Shown here: positions 37,201 to 48,895 of the stretch, piece by piece
How positions within the stretch are numbered: the first letter of the stretch is position 1
Layout: every line of letters starts with the position of its first letter
From: Nemertoderma westbladi
Lineage: Eukaryota > Xenacoelomorpha > Nemertodermatida > Nemertodermatidae
Assembly: GCA_032718475.1 (NCBI GenBank)
Contig: JAUCBJ010005018.1
Location: forward strand, 1 to 64,000
Direction: 5' to 3'
DNA: 64,000 bases
Translations under genes and position numbers: made by a program
The notes under the pieces: model-generated
Told to the model about the DNA's origin: nothing
What the model saw: only the letters and a program-made list of their open reading frames with translations
Databases searched by the model: none

Positions 37201-40200
37201 TTATACAAAGAGGAACGCACGGAGCGATAGGTAGAGTTTATTATGAGTTATACAAAGAGGAACGCACGGAGCGATAGGTAGAGTTTATTATGAATTATAC
37301 AAAGAGGAACGCACGGAGCGATAGGTAGAGTTTATTATGAATTATACAAAGAGGAACGCACGGAGCGATAGGTAGAGTTTATTATGAGTTATACAAAGAG
37401 GAACGCACGGAGCGATAGGTAGAGTTTATTATGAGTTATACAAAGAGGAACGCACGGAGCGATAGGTAGAGTTTATTATGAGTTATACAAAGAGGATCGC
37501 ACGGAGCGATAGGTAGAGTTTATTATGAGTTATACAAAGAGGATCTCATGGAGCAATAGGTAGAGTCAACAAAGAGGAACGCACGGAGCGATAGGTAGAG
37601 TTTATTATGAGTTATACAAAGAGGATCTCATGGAGCAATAGGTAGAGTCAACAAAGAGGAACGCACGGAGCGATAGGTAGAGTTTATTATGAGTTATACA
37701 AAGAGGAACGCACGGAGCGATAGGTAGAGTTTATTATGAGTTATACAAAGAGGATCGCACGGAGCGATAGGTAGAGTTTATTATGAGTTATACAAAGAGG
37801 ATCTCATGGAGCAATAGGTAGAGTCAACAAAGAGGAACGCACGGAGCGATAGGTAGAGTTTATTATGAGTTATACAAAGAGGAACGCACGGAGCGATAGG
37901 TAGAGTTTATTATGAGTTATACAAAGAGGAACGCACGGAGCGATAGGTAGAGTTTATTATGAGTTATACAAAGAGGATCGCACGGAGCGATAGGTAGAGT
38001 TTATTATGAGTTATACAAAGAGGATCTCATGGAGCAATAGGTAGAGTCAACAAAGAGGAACGCACGGAGCGATAGGTAGAGTTTATTATGAGTTATACAA
38101 AGAGGATCGCACGGAGCGATAGGTAGAGTTTATTATGAATTATACAAAGAGGAACGCACGGAGCGATAGGTAGAGTTTATTATGAGTTATACAAAGAGGA
38201 ACGCACGGAGCGATAGGTAGAGTTTATTATGAATTATACAAAGAGGAACGCACGGAGCGATAGGTAGAGTTTATTATGAGTTATACAAAGAGGATCGCAC
38301 GGAGCGATAGGTAGAGTTTATTATGAATTATACAAAGAGGAACGCACGGAGCGATAGGTAGAGTTTATTATGAGTTATACAAAGAGGAACGCACGGAGCG
38401 ATAGGTAGAGTTTATTATGAATTATACAAAGAGGATCGCACGGAGCGATAGGTAGAGTTTATTATGAATTATACAAAGAGGAACGCACGGAGCGATAGGT
38501 AGAGTTTATTATGAGTTATACAAAGAGGATCGCACGGAGCGATAGGTAGAGTTTATTATGAATTATACAAAGAGGAACGCACGGAGCGATAGGTAGAGTT
38601 TATTATGAGTTATACAAAGAGGATCGCATGGAGCGATAGGTAGAGTTTATTATGAGTTATACAAAGAGGAACGCACGGAGCGATAGGTAGAATTTATTAT
38701 GAGTTATACAAAGAGGAACGCACGGAGCGATAGGTAGAGTTTATTATGAGTTATACAAAGAGGATCGCATGGAGCGATAGGTAGAGTTTATTATGAGTTA
38801 TACAAAGAGGATCGCACGGAGCGATAGGTAGAGTTTATTATGAGTTATACAAAGAGGATCGCACGGAGCGATAGGTAGAGTTTATTATGAGTTATACAAA
38901 GAGGAACGCACGGAGCGATAGGTAGAGTTTATTATGAGTTATACAAAGAGGAACGCACGGAGCGATAGGTAGAGTCAACAAAGAGGAACGCACGGAGCGA
39001 TAGGTAGAGTCAACAAAGAGGAACGCACGGAGCGATAGGTAGAGTTTATTATGAATTATACAAAGAGGAACGCACGGAGCGATAGGTAGAGTCAACAAAG
39101 AGGAACGCACGGAGCGATAGGTAGAGTTTATTATGAATTATACAAAGAGGAACGCACGGAGCGATAGGTAGAGTCAACAAAGAGGAACGCACGGAGCGAT
39201 AGGTAGAGTTTATTATGAATTATACAAAGAGGATCGCACGGAGCGATAGGTAGAGTTTATTATGAGTTATACAAAGAGGAACGCACGGAGCGATAGGTAG
39301 AGTTTATTATGAATTATACAAAGAGGAACGCACGGAGCGATAGGTAGAGTTTATTATGAGTTATACAAAGAGGATCGCACGGAGCGATAGGTAGAGTTTA
39401 TTATGAATTATACAAAGAGGAACGCACGGAGCGATAGGTAGAGTTTATTATGAGTTATACAAAGAGGATCGCACGGAGCGATAGGTAGAGTCAACAAAGA
39501 GGAACGCACGGAGCGATAGGTAGAGTCAACAAAGAGGAACGCACGGAGCGATAGGTAGAGTTTATTATGAGTTATACAAAGAGGATCGCACGGAGCGATA
39601 GGTAGAGTCAACAAAGAGGAACGCACGGAGCGATAGGTAGAGTTTATTATGAATTATACAAAGAGGAACGCACGGAGCGATAGGTAGAGTCAACAAAGAG
39701 GAACGCACGGAGCGATAGGTAGAGTCAACAAAGAGGAACGCACGGAGCGATAGGTAGAGTTTATTATGAATTATACAAAGAGGAACGCACGGAGCGATAG
39801 GTAGAGTCAACAAAGAGGAACGCACGGAGCGATAGGTAGAGTTTATTATGAATTATACAAAGAGGATCGCACGGAGCGATAGGTAGAGTTTATTATGAGT
39901 TATACAAAGAGGAACGCACGGAGCGATAGGTAGAGTTTATTATGAATTATACAAAGAGGAACGCACGGAGCGATAGGTAGAGTTTATTATGAGTTATACA
40001 AAGAGGATCGCACGGAGCGATAGGTAGAGTTTATTATGAATTATACAAAGAGGAACGCACGGAGCGATAGGTAGAGTTTATTATGAGTTATACAAAGAGG
40101 ATCGCACGGAGCGATAGGTAGAGTCAACAAAGAGGAACGCACGGAGCGATAGGTAGAGTCAACAAAGAGGAACGCACGGAGCGATAGGTAGAGTTTATTA

Positions 40201-41239
40201 TGAGTTATACAAAGAGGATCGCACGGAGCGATAGGTAGAGTCAACAAAGAGGAACGCACGGAGCGATAGGTAGAGTTTATTATGAGTTATACAAAGAGGA
40301 TCGCACGGAGCGATAGGTAGAGTCAACAAAGAGGAACGCACGGAGCGATAGGTAGAGTCAACAAAGAGGAACGCACGGAGCGATAGGTAGAGTTTATTAT
40401 GAGTTATACAAAGAGGATCGCACGGAGCGATAGGTAGAGTTTATTATGAATTATACAAAGAGGAACGCACGGAGCGATAGGTAGAGTCAACAAAGAGGAA
40501 CGCACGGAGCGATAGGTAGAGTTTATTATGAGTTATACAAAGAGGATCGCACGGAGCGATAGGTAGAGTCAACAAAGAGGAACGCACGGAGCGATAGGTA
40601 GAGTTTATTATGAGTTATACAAAGAGGATCGCACGGAGCGATAGGTAGAGTCAACAAAGAGGAACGCACGGAGCGATAGGTAGAGTCAACAAAGAGGAAC
40701 GCACGGAGCGATAGGTAGAGTTTATTATGAGTTATACAAAGAGGATCGCACGGAGCGATAGGTAGAGTTTATTATGAATTATACAAAGAGGAACGCACGG
40801 AGCGATAGGTAGAGTCAACAAAGAGGAACGCACGGAGCGATAGGTAGAGTTTATTATGAGTTATACAAAGAGGATCGCACGGAGCGATAGGTAGAGTTTA
40901 TTATGAGTTATACAAAGAGGAACGCACGGAGCGATAGGTAGAGTTTATTATGAGTTATACAAAGAGGATCGCACGGAGCGATAGGTAGAGTTTATTATGA
41001 GTTATACAAAGAGGATCGCACGGAGCGATAGGTAGAGTTTATTATGAGTTATACAAAGAGGATCGCACGGAGCGATAGGTAGAGTTTATTATGAGTTATA
41101 CAAAGAGGATCGCATGGAGCGATAGGTAGAGTCAACAAAGAGGAACGCACGGAGCGATAGGTAGAGTCAACAAAGAGGAACGCACGGAGCGATAGGTAGA
41201 GTCAACAAAGAGGAACGCACAGAGCGATAGGTAGAGTTT
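22224..41239 (+). repeat. 19-kb megasatellite of 35-bp and 47-bp units
   Basis: Every unit has a 30-base core (aaagagga-a/t-cgc ... cggagcgataggtagag) followed by one of two linkers: tcaac (35-base unit) or tttattatga-g/a-ttatac (47-base unit). I estimate about 440 units, all in the same orientation. Variants include catggagcaat, gatggg, cggaccgat and gatctcatgg. A 37-base form with ttccaac occurs only at the left edge (about 22265-22385). The two unit types are mixed into higher-order blocks. Near 34840-36560 the array is mainly 94-base dimers of two 47-base units. The 60-97-residue minus-strand frames recurring through the array (leucine/serine/cysteine-rich) come from the repeat and are not genes. 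Confidence 0.98.
24510..25571 (+). repeat. 281-bp higher-order repeat block in the megasatellite
   Basis: Landmarks recur at 24510, 24791, 25072 and 25353, each 281 bases apart, and again at 28766 and 29047. The period equals three 47-base plus four 35-base units (141 + 140). The 219-base stretches at 24510, 24791, 25353 and 28766 encode identical minus-strand translations, while the 25072 and 29047 copies differ, so whole seven-unit blocks were copied. Confidence 0.85.
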
Positions 41240-42320
41240 TTGAAGTGGATGATGAGAAGTTGAATATAAATGTCAATCGCATCTTTCGACAAATTAAAGA
41301 GTTGGTAATATACCAGAATGGCTTCTTGGTTAGTTGAAATTTAATATAAACAAACGACTACTACAAACTTTATACAAACCTACAATATGTAGAAAGCCAA
41401 CATCTCTCATAAAATTTCAACAAAAAATATAACAAAAAAAAGCAAAGCTGTAATTTGAAAGTCTGAATGTCTCCATAGACGGATGTGTTTTCTAAAATTT
41501 TTATAAGATTCAATATGATAGATGACAGATGGGTGATGATAGATGAATATCACTTGTGTGCATCGGACCTTACAGTAAGTTTTATATTAGAGATGAGAGA
41601 ATGTACAACAATCCATAATAAAAGGATGTAAGCCTAAACAAGGTTGTATGTCGTATAATATAGTAAGTATGTGCAATGTGCTGTGCATGCACAATGGATC
41701 TTGTGTTTAATATAATTATTTATTAATCCGACAGATAGGTACGTACAAAGCGGAGTTTAAATTATATTATAGAAATAATATAGAGACATAAAACTGATTA
41801 AATCCTTCAGTAAGTATATAACTCTTAAAATCATAAAAAATTCATAAACTCAAATTATATGAATAAAATGATAGGCAGAGTACATAAGAAAAGTGAGCCG
41901 ACAGTACTTAACAACTGGAGGAGTGAGTGATATCCACTGCAAGTTGGTTATAGAGACAAAGAGCGCTCCACTCTTCCCGCTAATGTTAGAGTCTCTGCAG
42001 ATCGAATGTAGCAGATGAAGGCGCGATATTTTTACTCGCAATGTTTTTAAATATAACCCATTAAGGGTTCTCTAATGCATATAATATTCGAGTTGTAGAC
42101 AAGTATTTTATTAATTCTACACCAAAGTAATATAATAAAAACCCATGACTTTGATCACAAACTAAACACATATATAGGATTCCCAGCTTTGAAGCTGATT
42201 TTATGGTAGTTAGTTACAAATTCAGTATTTACACAAATGCACTACGCTAACCTAAAACTACCATAAAATAAAATTAGTTAAAGTATAAATAACTTCATGG
42301 TAAAACGAGAACGTCGTCTC
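41240..42320. other. Unique spacer between two arrays
   Basis: AT-rich intronic sequence with short GATGATAGATG-like simple sequence near 41510-41545. No gene or transposon motif is seen. Confidence 0.5.
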
Positions 42321-44320
42321 TATTGGGACATCGGTTTCGCGATTATCCCCAGTCTATGCTATGGGACACTTGTTTCGCGATTATCCCCAGTCTATGCTAT
42401 GGGACATCGGTTTCGCGATTATCCCCAGTCTATGCTATGGTACACCTTTTTCGCGATTATCCCCAGTCTATGCTATGGGACACCGGTTTCGCGATTATCC
42501 CCAGTCTATGCTATGGTACACGTGTTTCGCGATTATCACCAGTCTATGCTATGGGACACTGGTTTCGCGATTATCCCTAGTCTATGCTATGGGACACCTG
42601 TATCGCTATTATCCCCAGTCTATGCTATGGGACACCGGTTTCGCGATTATCCCCAGTCTATGCTATGGTACACCTGTTTCGCGATTATCCCCAGTCTATG
42701 CTATGGGACACCGGTTTCGCGATTATCACCAGTCTTTGCAAAGGGACACTGATTTCGCGATTATTCCCAGTCTATGCTATGGGACACCGATTTCGCGATT
42801 ATCCCCAGTCTATGCTCTGGGACACTGGTTTCGCGATTATCCCTAGTCTATGCTATGGGACACCTGTTTCGCGATTATCCCCAGTCTATGCTATGGGACA
42901 CCGGTTTCGCGATTATCCCCAGTCTATGCTATGGTACACCTTTTTCGCGATTATCCCCAGGCTATGCTATGGGACACCGGTTTCGCGATTATCCCCAGTC
43001 TATGCTATGGGACAACGGTTTCGCGATTATCCCCAGTCTATGCTATGGTACACCTTTTTCGCGATTATCCCAGGCTATGCTATGGGACACCGGTTTCGCG
43101 ATTATCCGTCGTCTATGCTATGGGACACCTGTATCTCTATTATCCCCAGTCTATGCTATGGGACACCGGTTTCGCGATTATCCCCAGTCTATGCTATGGT
43201 ACACCTGTTTCGCGATTATCCCCAGTCTATGCTATGGGACACCGGTTTCGCGATTATCACCAGTCTTTGCAAAGGGACACTGATTTCGCGATTATTCCCA
43301 GTCTATGCTATGGGACACCGATTTCGCGATTATCCCCAGTCTATGCTCTGGGACACTGGTTTCGCGATTATCCCTAGTCTATGCTATGGGACACCTGTTT
43401 CGCGATTATCCCCAGTCTATGCTATGGGACACCGGTTTCGCGATTATCCCCAGTCTATGCTATGGTACACCTTTTTCGCGATTATCCCCAGGCTATGCTA
43501 TGGGACACCGGTTTCGCGATTATCCCCAGTCTATGCTATGGGACAACGGTTTCGCGATTATCCCCAGTCTATGCTATGGTACACCTTTTTCGCGATTATC
43601 CCCAGGCTATGCTATGGGACACCGGTTTCGCGATTATCCCCAGTCTATGCTATGGTACACCTTTTTCGCGATTATCCCCAGGCTATGCTATGGGACACCG
43701 GTTTTGCGATTATCCCCAGTCTATGCTATGGGACACCGGTTTCGCGATTATCCCCAGTCTATGTTATGGTACACCTTTTTCGCGATTATCCCCAGGCTAT
43801 GCTATGGGACACCGGTTTTGCGATTATCCCCAGTCTATGCTATGGGACACCGGTTTCGCGATTATCCCCAGTCTATGCTATGGGACAACGGTTTCGCGAT
43901 TATCCCCAGTCTATGCTATGGTACACCTTTTTCGCGATTATCCCCAGGCTATGTTATGGTACACCTTTTTCGCGATTATCCCCAGGCTATGCTATGGGAC
44001 ACCGGTTTTGCGATTATCCCCAGTCTATGCTATGGGACACCGGTTTTGCGATTATCCCCAGTCTATGCTATGGGACACCGGTTTCGCGATTATCCCCAGT
44101 CTATGCTATGGGACAACGGTTTCGCGATTATCCCCAGTCTATGTTATGGTACACCTTTTTCGCGATTATCCCCAGTCTATGCTATGGGACAACGGTTTCG
44201 CGATTATCCCCAGTCTATGCTATGGTACACCTTTTTCGCGATTATCCCCAGGCTATGCTATGGGACAACGGTTTCGCGATTATCCCCAGTCTATGCTACG
44301 GGACACTAGTTTCGCGATTA
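42321..44320 (+). repeat. 38-bp minisatellite, stop-free in three frames
   Basis: About 52 units of 38 bases contain tatgctatgggacaccgg and tttcgcgattatccccag. The unit has no stop codon in any of the three forward frames, so overlapping open frames run through the array (the longest, 42584-44380, has 598 codons). All frames give the same cyclic 38-residue repeat. There is no start context, domain or splice structure, so I do not call a gene. A block containing the rare agtctttgcaaagg variant appears at 42731 and 43262, a 531-base duplication (14 units minus one base). The palindromes TCGCGA and, in many units, ACCGGT recur along the array. Confidence 0.97.
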
Positions 44321-45769
44321 CCTTTGCTTTACCACCACCGGGCCACAGTTTTAATCGTCAGCCTCGTCCCTGATATCTAACAATTATCATCCTTAAGTTG
44401 TCTTTAATTTATTGTTAACTCCATCATAACCATCATTTTCGAGCTCTGTTAAAATCTGGTGTATAATTGAAAATGCGGGAGAAATCCATAACCATCCCTT
44501 CATTTTCATCATTTTTTTTCTTTTTTCCTTTTGTAATTGGGTATTTTAATTATTAATTATTATTATTTTAATTATTAATTTTTAATTAATTTTAGTAAGT
44601 TTTGCCAATTGGGGTTGAATAAGTTTTCGAAATTTGAGGTAGGCAACTAACAGTGCATGTTTCGCTTTGAAGAAGAGGGTTGGGGTTGAACCAAGGCTTC
44701 CTCTAATATTATTTATTATTAGTATCAAAGGGCGTCTTGGGTTGAACGGTAAACAGTTGTTTCATATCTCGTTTTGTATGTTCAAAATGTGTAGTTTTGG
44801 GGGTGGGCGAGTGGGTGGTATTTATAGATACTAAATGCTATAGAAGAGGTTTGAGTAGATGGAGGGTAAATTTTGAATCTTATGAAATAGAGAAACTGGA
44901 CAATTCGGATGGGCTGATAATGACGAGAACACCAGTCGTCATCCTTCGTCATCCGTCACTATGATACTATAAGCTGCAAGTTCGTGGAGGTTCAGAGATT
45001 TCTGAAAATTGAAATTAAATTGAAGTTAATTTTAATAATAAAAGTGTATGTATTACTTGAAAATAGATGTCCTTCAAGGGGACACATTAGCCTCCTTGCT
45101 CTTGTTTATTGTGGTGGAGCTGATGGGTGGAAATATCTCCATCATAATACAGCAGTAGCCGTTGGTCCGCTTCCGCAAAAAAACATCTATCCGATGAGAA
45201 TAAGAGTTGGTTTGTGTTTAGACTGTGAAATAGTGGATAAAAGTCATTTATTAGAATATACTTGGGAAACTTAAAAATCTCTATAATGTTCTATAATCTT
45301 TCGATGCTGTTATTTTTGTTACTAAAGCAACTGTACAGTAAAAATAATCTAGCATAAAATGGGCATCATCCACGTTACAGCAATGGCAAATACTGAAGAT
45401 GTGTTCTAGAAGGTTATTTTCTCTAAGTTATATAGTAGAGTTCCGTCATCTATATAGGACGTAAAAAGAAATTGGTACTTTACAGCATCACAAGCATTTC
45501 ACTGGATCGGTGACAAGTTGAAATAATATCACAGAAACAAAGTTTTGAATTTGGACACTTTTATTCGACATTTGAATATTTGTTCTGTACGGTACGCAAT
45601 TAATTAATTAAAATAAATACAATATATAAAATAATATTAAAATCTGAGTAGGCCCAATAAAATATACCCTTAAATAGTTATAGAGTTTTCAATATTTAAC
45701 GGTTGTTCCATTAGGATCGGGTCTACCTATATCTGAATGTTATAGAGCTACCTGGATTGACGAGGAAAG
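44321..45769. other. Intronic AT-rich DNA
   Basis: T-rich and TTAATTATTA simple sequence at 44510-44600. A 96-codon plus-strand frame at 44984-45274 has no recognised domain and lies in the intron. Nothing here can be supported as a gene. Confidence 0.5.
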
Positions 45770-46960
45770 GTTAGGGATGCCTGGACATGAGCGATAATGA
45801 TCTTTGTTTGATGAATCAGAATGGCAGAGTCGGCAAATACAATGATCAGTTGGACGCCAACAGTTGTTTGAAACACAAAGGTGGTGATGGTATCCTTTGG
45901 ATACCAATTAGGCTGCCGAGCGACGACGGTAACTGGTCAGCTGATGCAAAGATATACCATCATCTGATAGACCATCTATGTTCGCGAGTATTGAAGAGCT
46001 TGATGCGTACTTACTCAGTCCGCACCAGAGCTTCCAGTACTATGCGCTGGTCTTCTGAACATGATCTAGTTTATAGACTTCACTCGGATCACAGAATGTT
46101 GTGCATCTATAACTGGCAGCAGGGAGGATAACAGACTTCCATAACTCCTTTGCCTTTGACTTTTATTGCCAACCTGATACAACGTGCAACCCCTTTTCTG
46201 TAAAGATGGTGGTAATGAATGCATGAGACGTTTTTTGTTGAGAATAGCCCAACCTTCAAGCGCTTGTCTTTGCCATATGCTGAGAGTTTGTCCAAGCTGG
46301 CCTGAACTGCATCGATCGATTCTCCTGCAATTCCAGGTCATCCGCGTACATTAGTAGGAGACATGGCTGCCACGTCTACCAGAGCTGGGAGGTCAGCCAC
46401 AAACAAGGCGAAAAGGGTTGGCGAGAGTCTGTCACCCTGAACCACGCCGACTGTCTGCTATGGGGTCCAGGATATAAGATCCAACACACAGACAGACAAC
46501 ATTTATTGTGATTAATGCCCATATTGCACAGATAAATTTCTTGCTAACACCTAACAAAGTTAGTTTTAGACTTAGAATGGACCTGTCAACAGAGTCAAAA
46601 GCTTTGGTTAAGTCTATAAATACGCAATAAAGGTGATATGAAGGTGTATAATTTTAGAACACATGATAGGATAGCTATTCCTCGATAACAGTCTGGGGAT
46701 GATTTCGAACCGTTACCCTTATACAAAAGCGCCAAGTAGGAGTTTAGCCAAATAAGTGGGCATACAGCAGCAGAGAAGCAGAAATTGAATAAAATTAATA
46801 AATATGGTAATAGTTGAATTAGATCACTCTTTAAAGCCTAATTAGAGACTTGATCAGGACCAGTAGACTTCCCCGTCTTTTGGTGGTTGATCGAGTCAAT
46901 TACTTCATCTGCTGAGAAAGTTTGATCGAGAACCGGTGAAGGATGTTCAAACAAGAAACA
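45770..46960 (-). pseudogene. Decayed LINE reverse transcriptase (family A), antisense
   Basis: On the minus strand, reading from 46960 downward, reverse transcriptase motifs appear in order: SADEVIDSI and GKSTGPDQ (about 46910-46850), the motif A block FIDLTKAFDSVD (46620-46585), VQGD-LSPTLFALFV (about 46445-46400) and the catalytic YADD box (46348-46337). The C-terminal KLWCGLSK block and the cysteine motif CICRLC...H...CPGIP follow near 45840-45772. Several stops and frame changes interrupt it, so it is inactive. It lies antisense to the host receptor intron. The C-terminal half matches the plus-strand remnant at 1955-2660, so one LINE family inserted at least twice in this neighbourhood. 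The clade is undetermined. Confidence 0.8.
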
Positions 46961-48085
46961 AAGTTTTGTACCACTGGACAGAGAGCGTACTCTGTCTCAC
47001 AAAGTATAAACAGTGAGCCAATGAATTAAACAGCGATTGATTAACCAGAATTACATATTCCGAGTAGCAAACTTTTGGGGAGTCCGTTCCATTCCCGCAG
47101 CTATGCATACAATCCGCATCATAAGCTGCTGAGTAATGCAAATAAGTATATGACAAGATTGAACTCTTTAGTCCGTGCCCAGACTAATCTTGAATGTGAT
47201 CTTGAACCATTGATAGCATTCTAAGGATTAAATAACTAAATACTGTACAGTAGTAGGTTATATTCACGATTTGTATGCCCCACACATCCACGGCAAGGTA
47301 ATCCATTGTTTGATTATCTTCACAGGTACATAATCTGATTCCTATCGGTTTTCCTTTGGAATAGAATATATTAGAATAAATCGATGGAAGATAAGAAAAC
47401 TTACAAAAACTACTTACAATTATCGAATAAGAATATTTTGTTCACAAAGGTGAATAACACTAGCACGATTCAACACATATAACTTTACTCTCGTTTATCC
47501 CAGAGCGGTGGCCCGGTAATTCGTGAACATTGCATTGGCGATCCCTGTCAGCCATGGTCTATCCCGGTCAGATTGACTGGACTTATAGCACAAGGAAATG
47601 AGGTCTAAAACACTCAACCTAAAAGCAAAAATCGGACACTGTAATTGTACATCATTTTAATTAAGGAATTATAAATCCACTCAAAATTAAAATATTACAA
47701 TAGGTACATATGATGTTTTTTTATTATTCTGAAAGCCCAGTTATTGCCAAGTACTTCAGAACAGATCGAATTGTGAGACTGGCCTAAAATCTATGATATA
47801 CAATATTATTGTCGAGGGTCAAGGTGGAGTTTCACTTTCTTTAGTGGTGATACCACCACAGTACATACAGTCTAATAAATTCGCAAGTCTCCAGATAAAG
47901 GTGAAATTTATACAAACCAATGGTTAGAGGCTTTTGCTCCGCGCATAACGCAGTTCAACGATGAGCGGACAATAAGCCCACTCACATAATGTTGAAATAT
48001 TTATACAGTACGGTTTTTATATAAATATAATTTGTCATTGTACTTTCAAAGTTAGGTCTTTTAAACTTCATTTTGTTATTTACAG
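46961..48085. other. Distal intron sequence up to the acceptor
   Basis: No gene was recognised. The last 40 bases form the splice acceptor region of the receptor gene, a T-rich tract ending TTTACAG at 48085. Confidence 0.5.
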
Positions 48086-48895
48086 ATGTCGAAACTCCTG
48101 GCTGTCATCGCTATTGTGAGTAGTTTCCTGTTGTCGCCGGTCATTTGGTACAATATTTTTCCAGACCTGGCTAACGAGTTCGTTCTGGGGGACTTTATTC
48201 TGATATTGGTGCTCATGTTCATGATAGCCACGGTGTACTCACTCATCGGATGTCACATACACCGGAACGCCAAGTCCCGGACTCAAATGCTCGGCGGAAA
48301 ACAACAGCATTCCACCCCGAAACGAAAGGAGGAAAAGACAAGAAATTATGACACTCCCAGAGAAAATAGGGAAGAATTACTACCTGATTCGGAAGAAAAA
48401 GAAATTCATTCGGAATCTCCTAAACCTAAAAACGGACTTCTTAGAAAGGCAACGTTGAGAACAGTAAACAGTAGTTTTAGTTCCACCAATAAAACTACAA
48501 AATCGCACCACACTAAGTCAGATTTAAAGGCGATGGTATCTGTGGCTGTTGTTACCTCTGTTTATATTATAATAATCCTACCCAACGGAATAATCATGAT
48601 CGCGGACAAGTTGTACGCGGTTGAGGGAGGTTTGTGTCTTGGTAACGGGGTTCCCGTCTTTATCACCTGCGCGATATTTATCGAGATTCGAACCTTAGCC
48701 CCTCTTGTCAACCCGGTTATCCTCTTGGCAACGTCGGCCAAGTTTCGCCAGGACTCGTGGCGTCTGTGGGACCGATTTAAAGACTTGGTCTGGTGCAGAC
48801 CGGCCTATCAATACAGACCGGCGAGGTCGCGACCTCGATTGGGACAGACTCTTGTCGTTCCGACCCATTCGGCGATAGCACAAACCTCATTGTAA
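48086..48895 (+). CDS. Rhodopsin-like GPCR, coding exon 2 (TM4 to C-terminus)
   Basis: Encodes residues 186-454 of the receptor begun at 7464, entering in phase 0 directly after TTTACAG. TM4 is about residues 189-206 (proline but no clear Trp4.50). TM5 is about 217-243 with Tyr236 near the 5.58 position. A long charged intracellular loop 3 spans about 245-333. TM6 is about 334-360 with an ILP in place of CWxP, and TM7 about 376-400 with NP (394-395) but no Tyr of NPxxY. The basic C-tail includes Cys422, a possible palmitoylation site. Extracellular loop 2 lacks the cysteine that normally pairs with the TM3 cysteine. The exon starts with ATG by chance; the frame alone would be a four-helix protein, which argues for splicing to 7464-8018. 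Confidence 0.85.
   Translation: MSKLLAVIAIVSSFLLSPVIWYNIFPDLANEFVLGDFILILVLMFMIATVYSLIGCHIHRNAKSRTQMLGGKQQHSTPKRKEEKTRNYDTPRENREELLPDSEEKEIHSESPKPKNGLLRKATLRTVNSSFSSTNKTTKSHHTKSDLKAMVSVAVVTSVYIIIILPNGIIMIADKLYAVEGGLCLGNGVPVFITCAIFIEIRTLAPLVNPVILLATSAKFRQDSWRLWDRFKDLVWCRPAYQYRPARSRPRLGQTLVVPTHSAIAQTSL

Larger units (their letters stand above)
8019..48085 (+). other. 40-kb phase-0 GPCR intron filled with satellites
   Basis: The donor is ACG/GTTAGT at 8019-8024. The acceptor is a T-rich tract ending TTATTTACAG at 48085. The intron splits intracellular loop 2 exactly between TM3 and TM4, and joining the exons restores a normal receptor topology. It carries four tandem arrays, a SINE and a LINE remnant. 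No nested gene was found. Transcript evidence would be needed to prove splicing across it. Confidence 0.75.

Noticed and set aside
22139-40259. Many minus-strand frames of 60-97 codons with the same Leu/Ser/Cys-rich sequence
   Set aside because: They are the translation of megasatellite units in the one stop-free frame; their ends fall at unit boundaries.
22224-41239. CRISPR-like array (constant core with alternating spacers)
   Set aside because: The linkers are only two recurrent sequences, not unique spacers, and the genome is animal; this is satellite DNA.
22224-41239. Centromeric satellite
   Set aside because: There is no direct evidence: no known centromere motif was seen, the array lies in a gene intron, and 19 kb is small for most centromeres.
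42297-44380. Frames of up to 598 codons with a 38-residue cyclic repeat
   Set aside because: All three frames are open because the repeat unit lacks stops; no promoter, splice or domain evidence. Kept as a finding, not as a gene.
45787-46131. 114-codon plus-strand frame
   Set aside because: It lies antisense to the C-terminal region of the minus-strand LINE remnant, which explains the sequence better.
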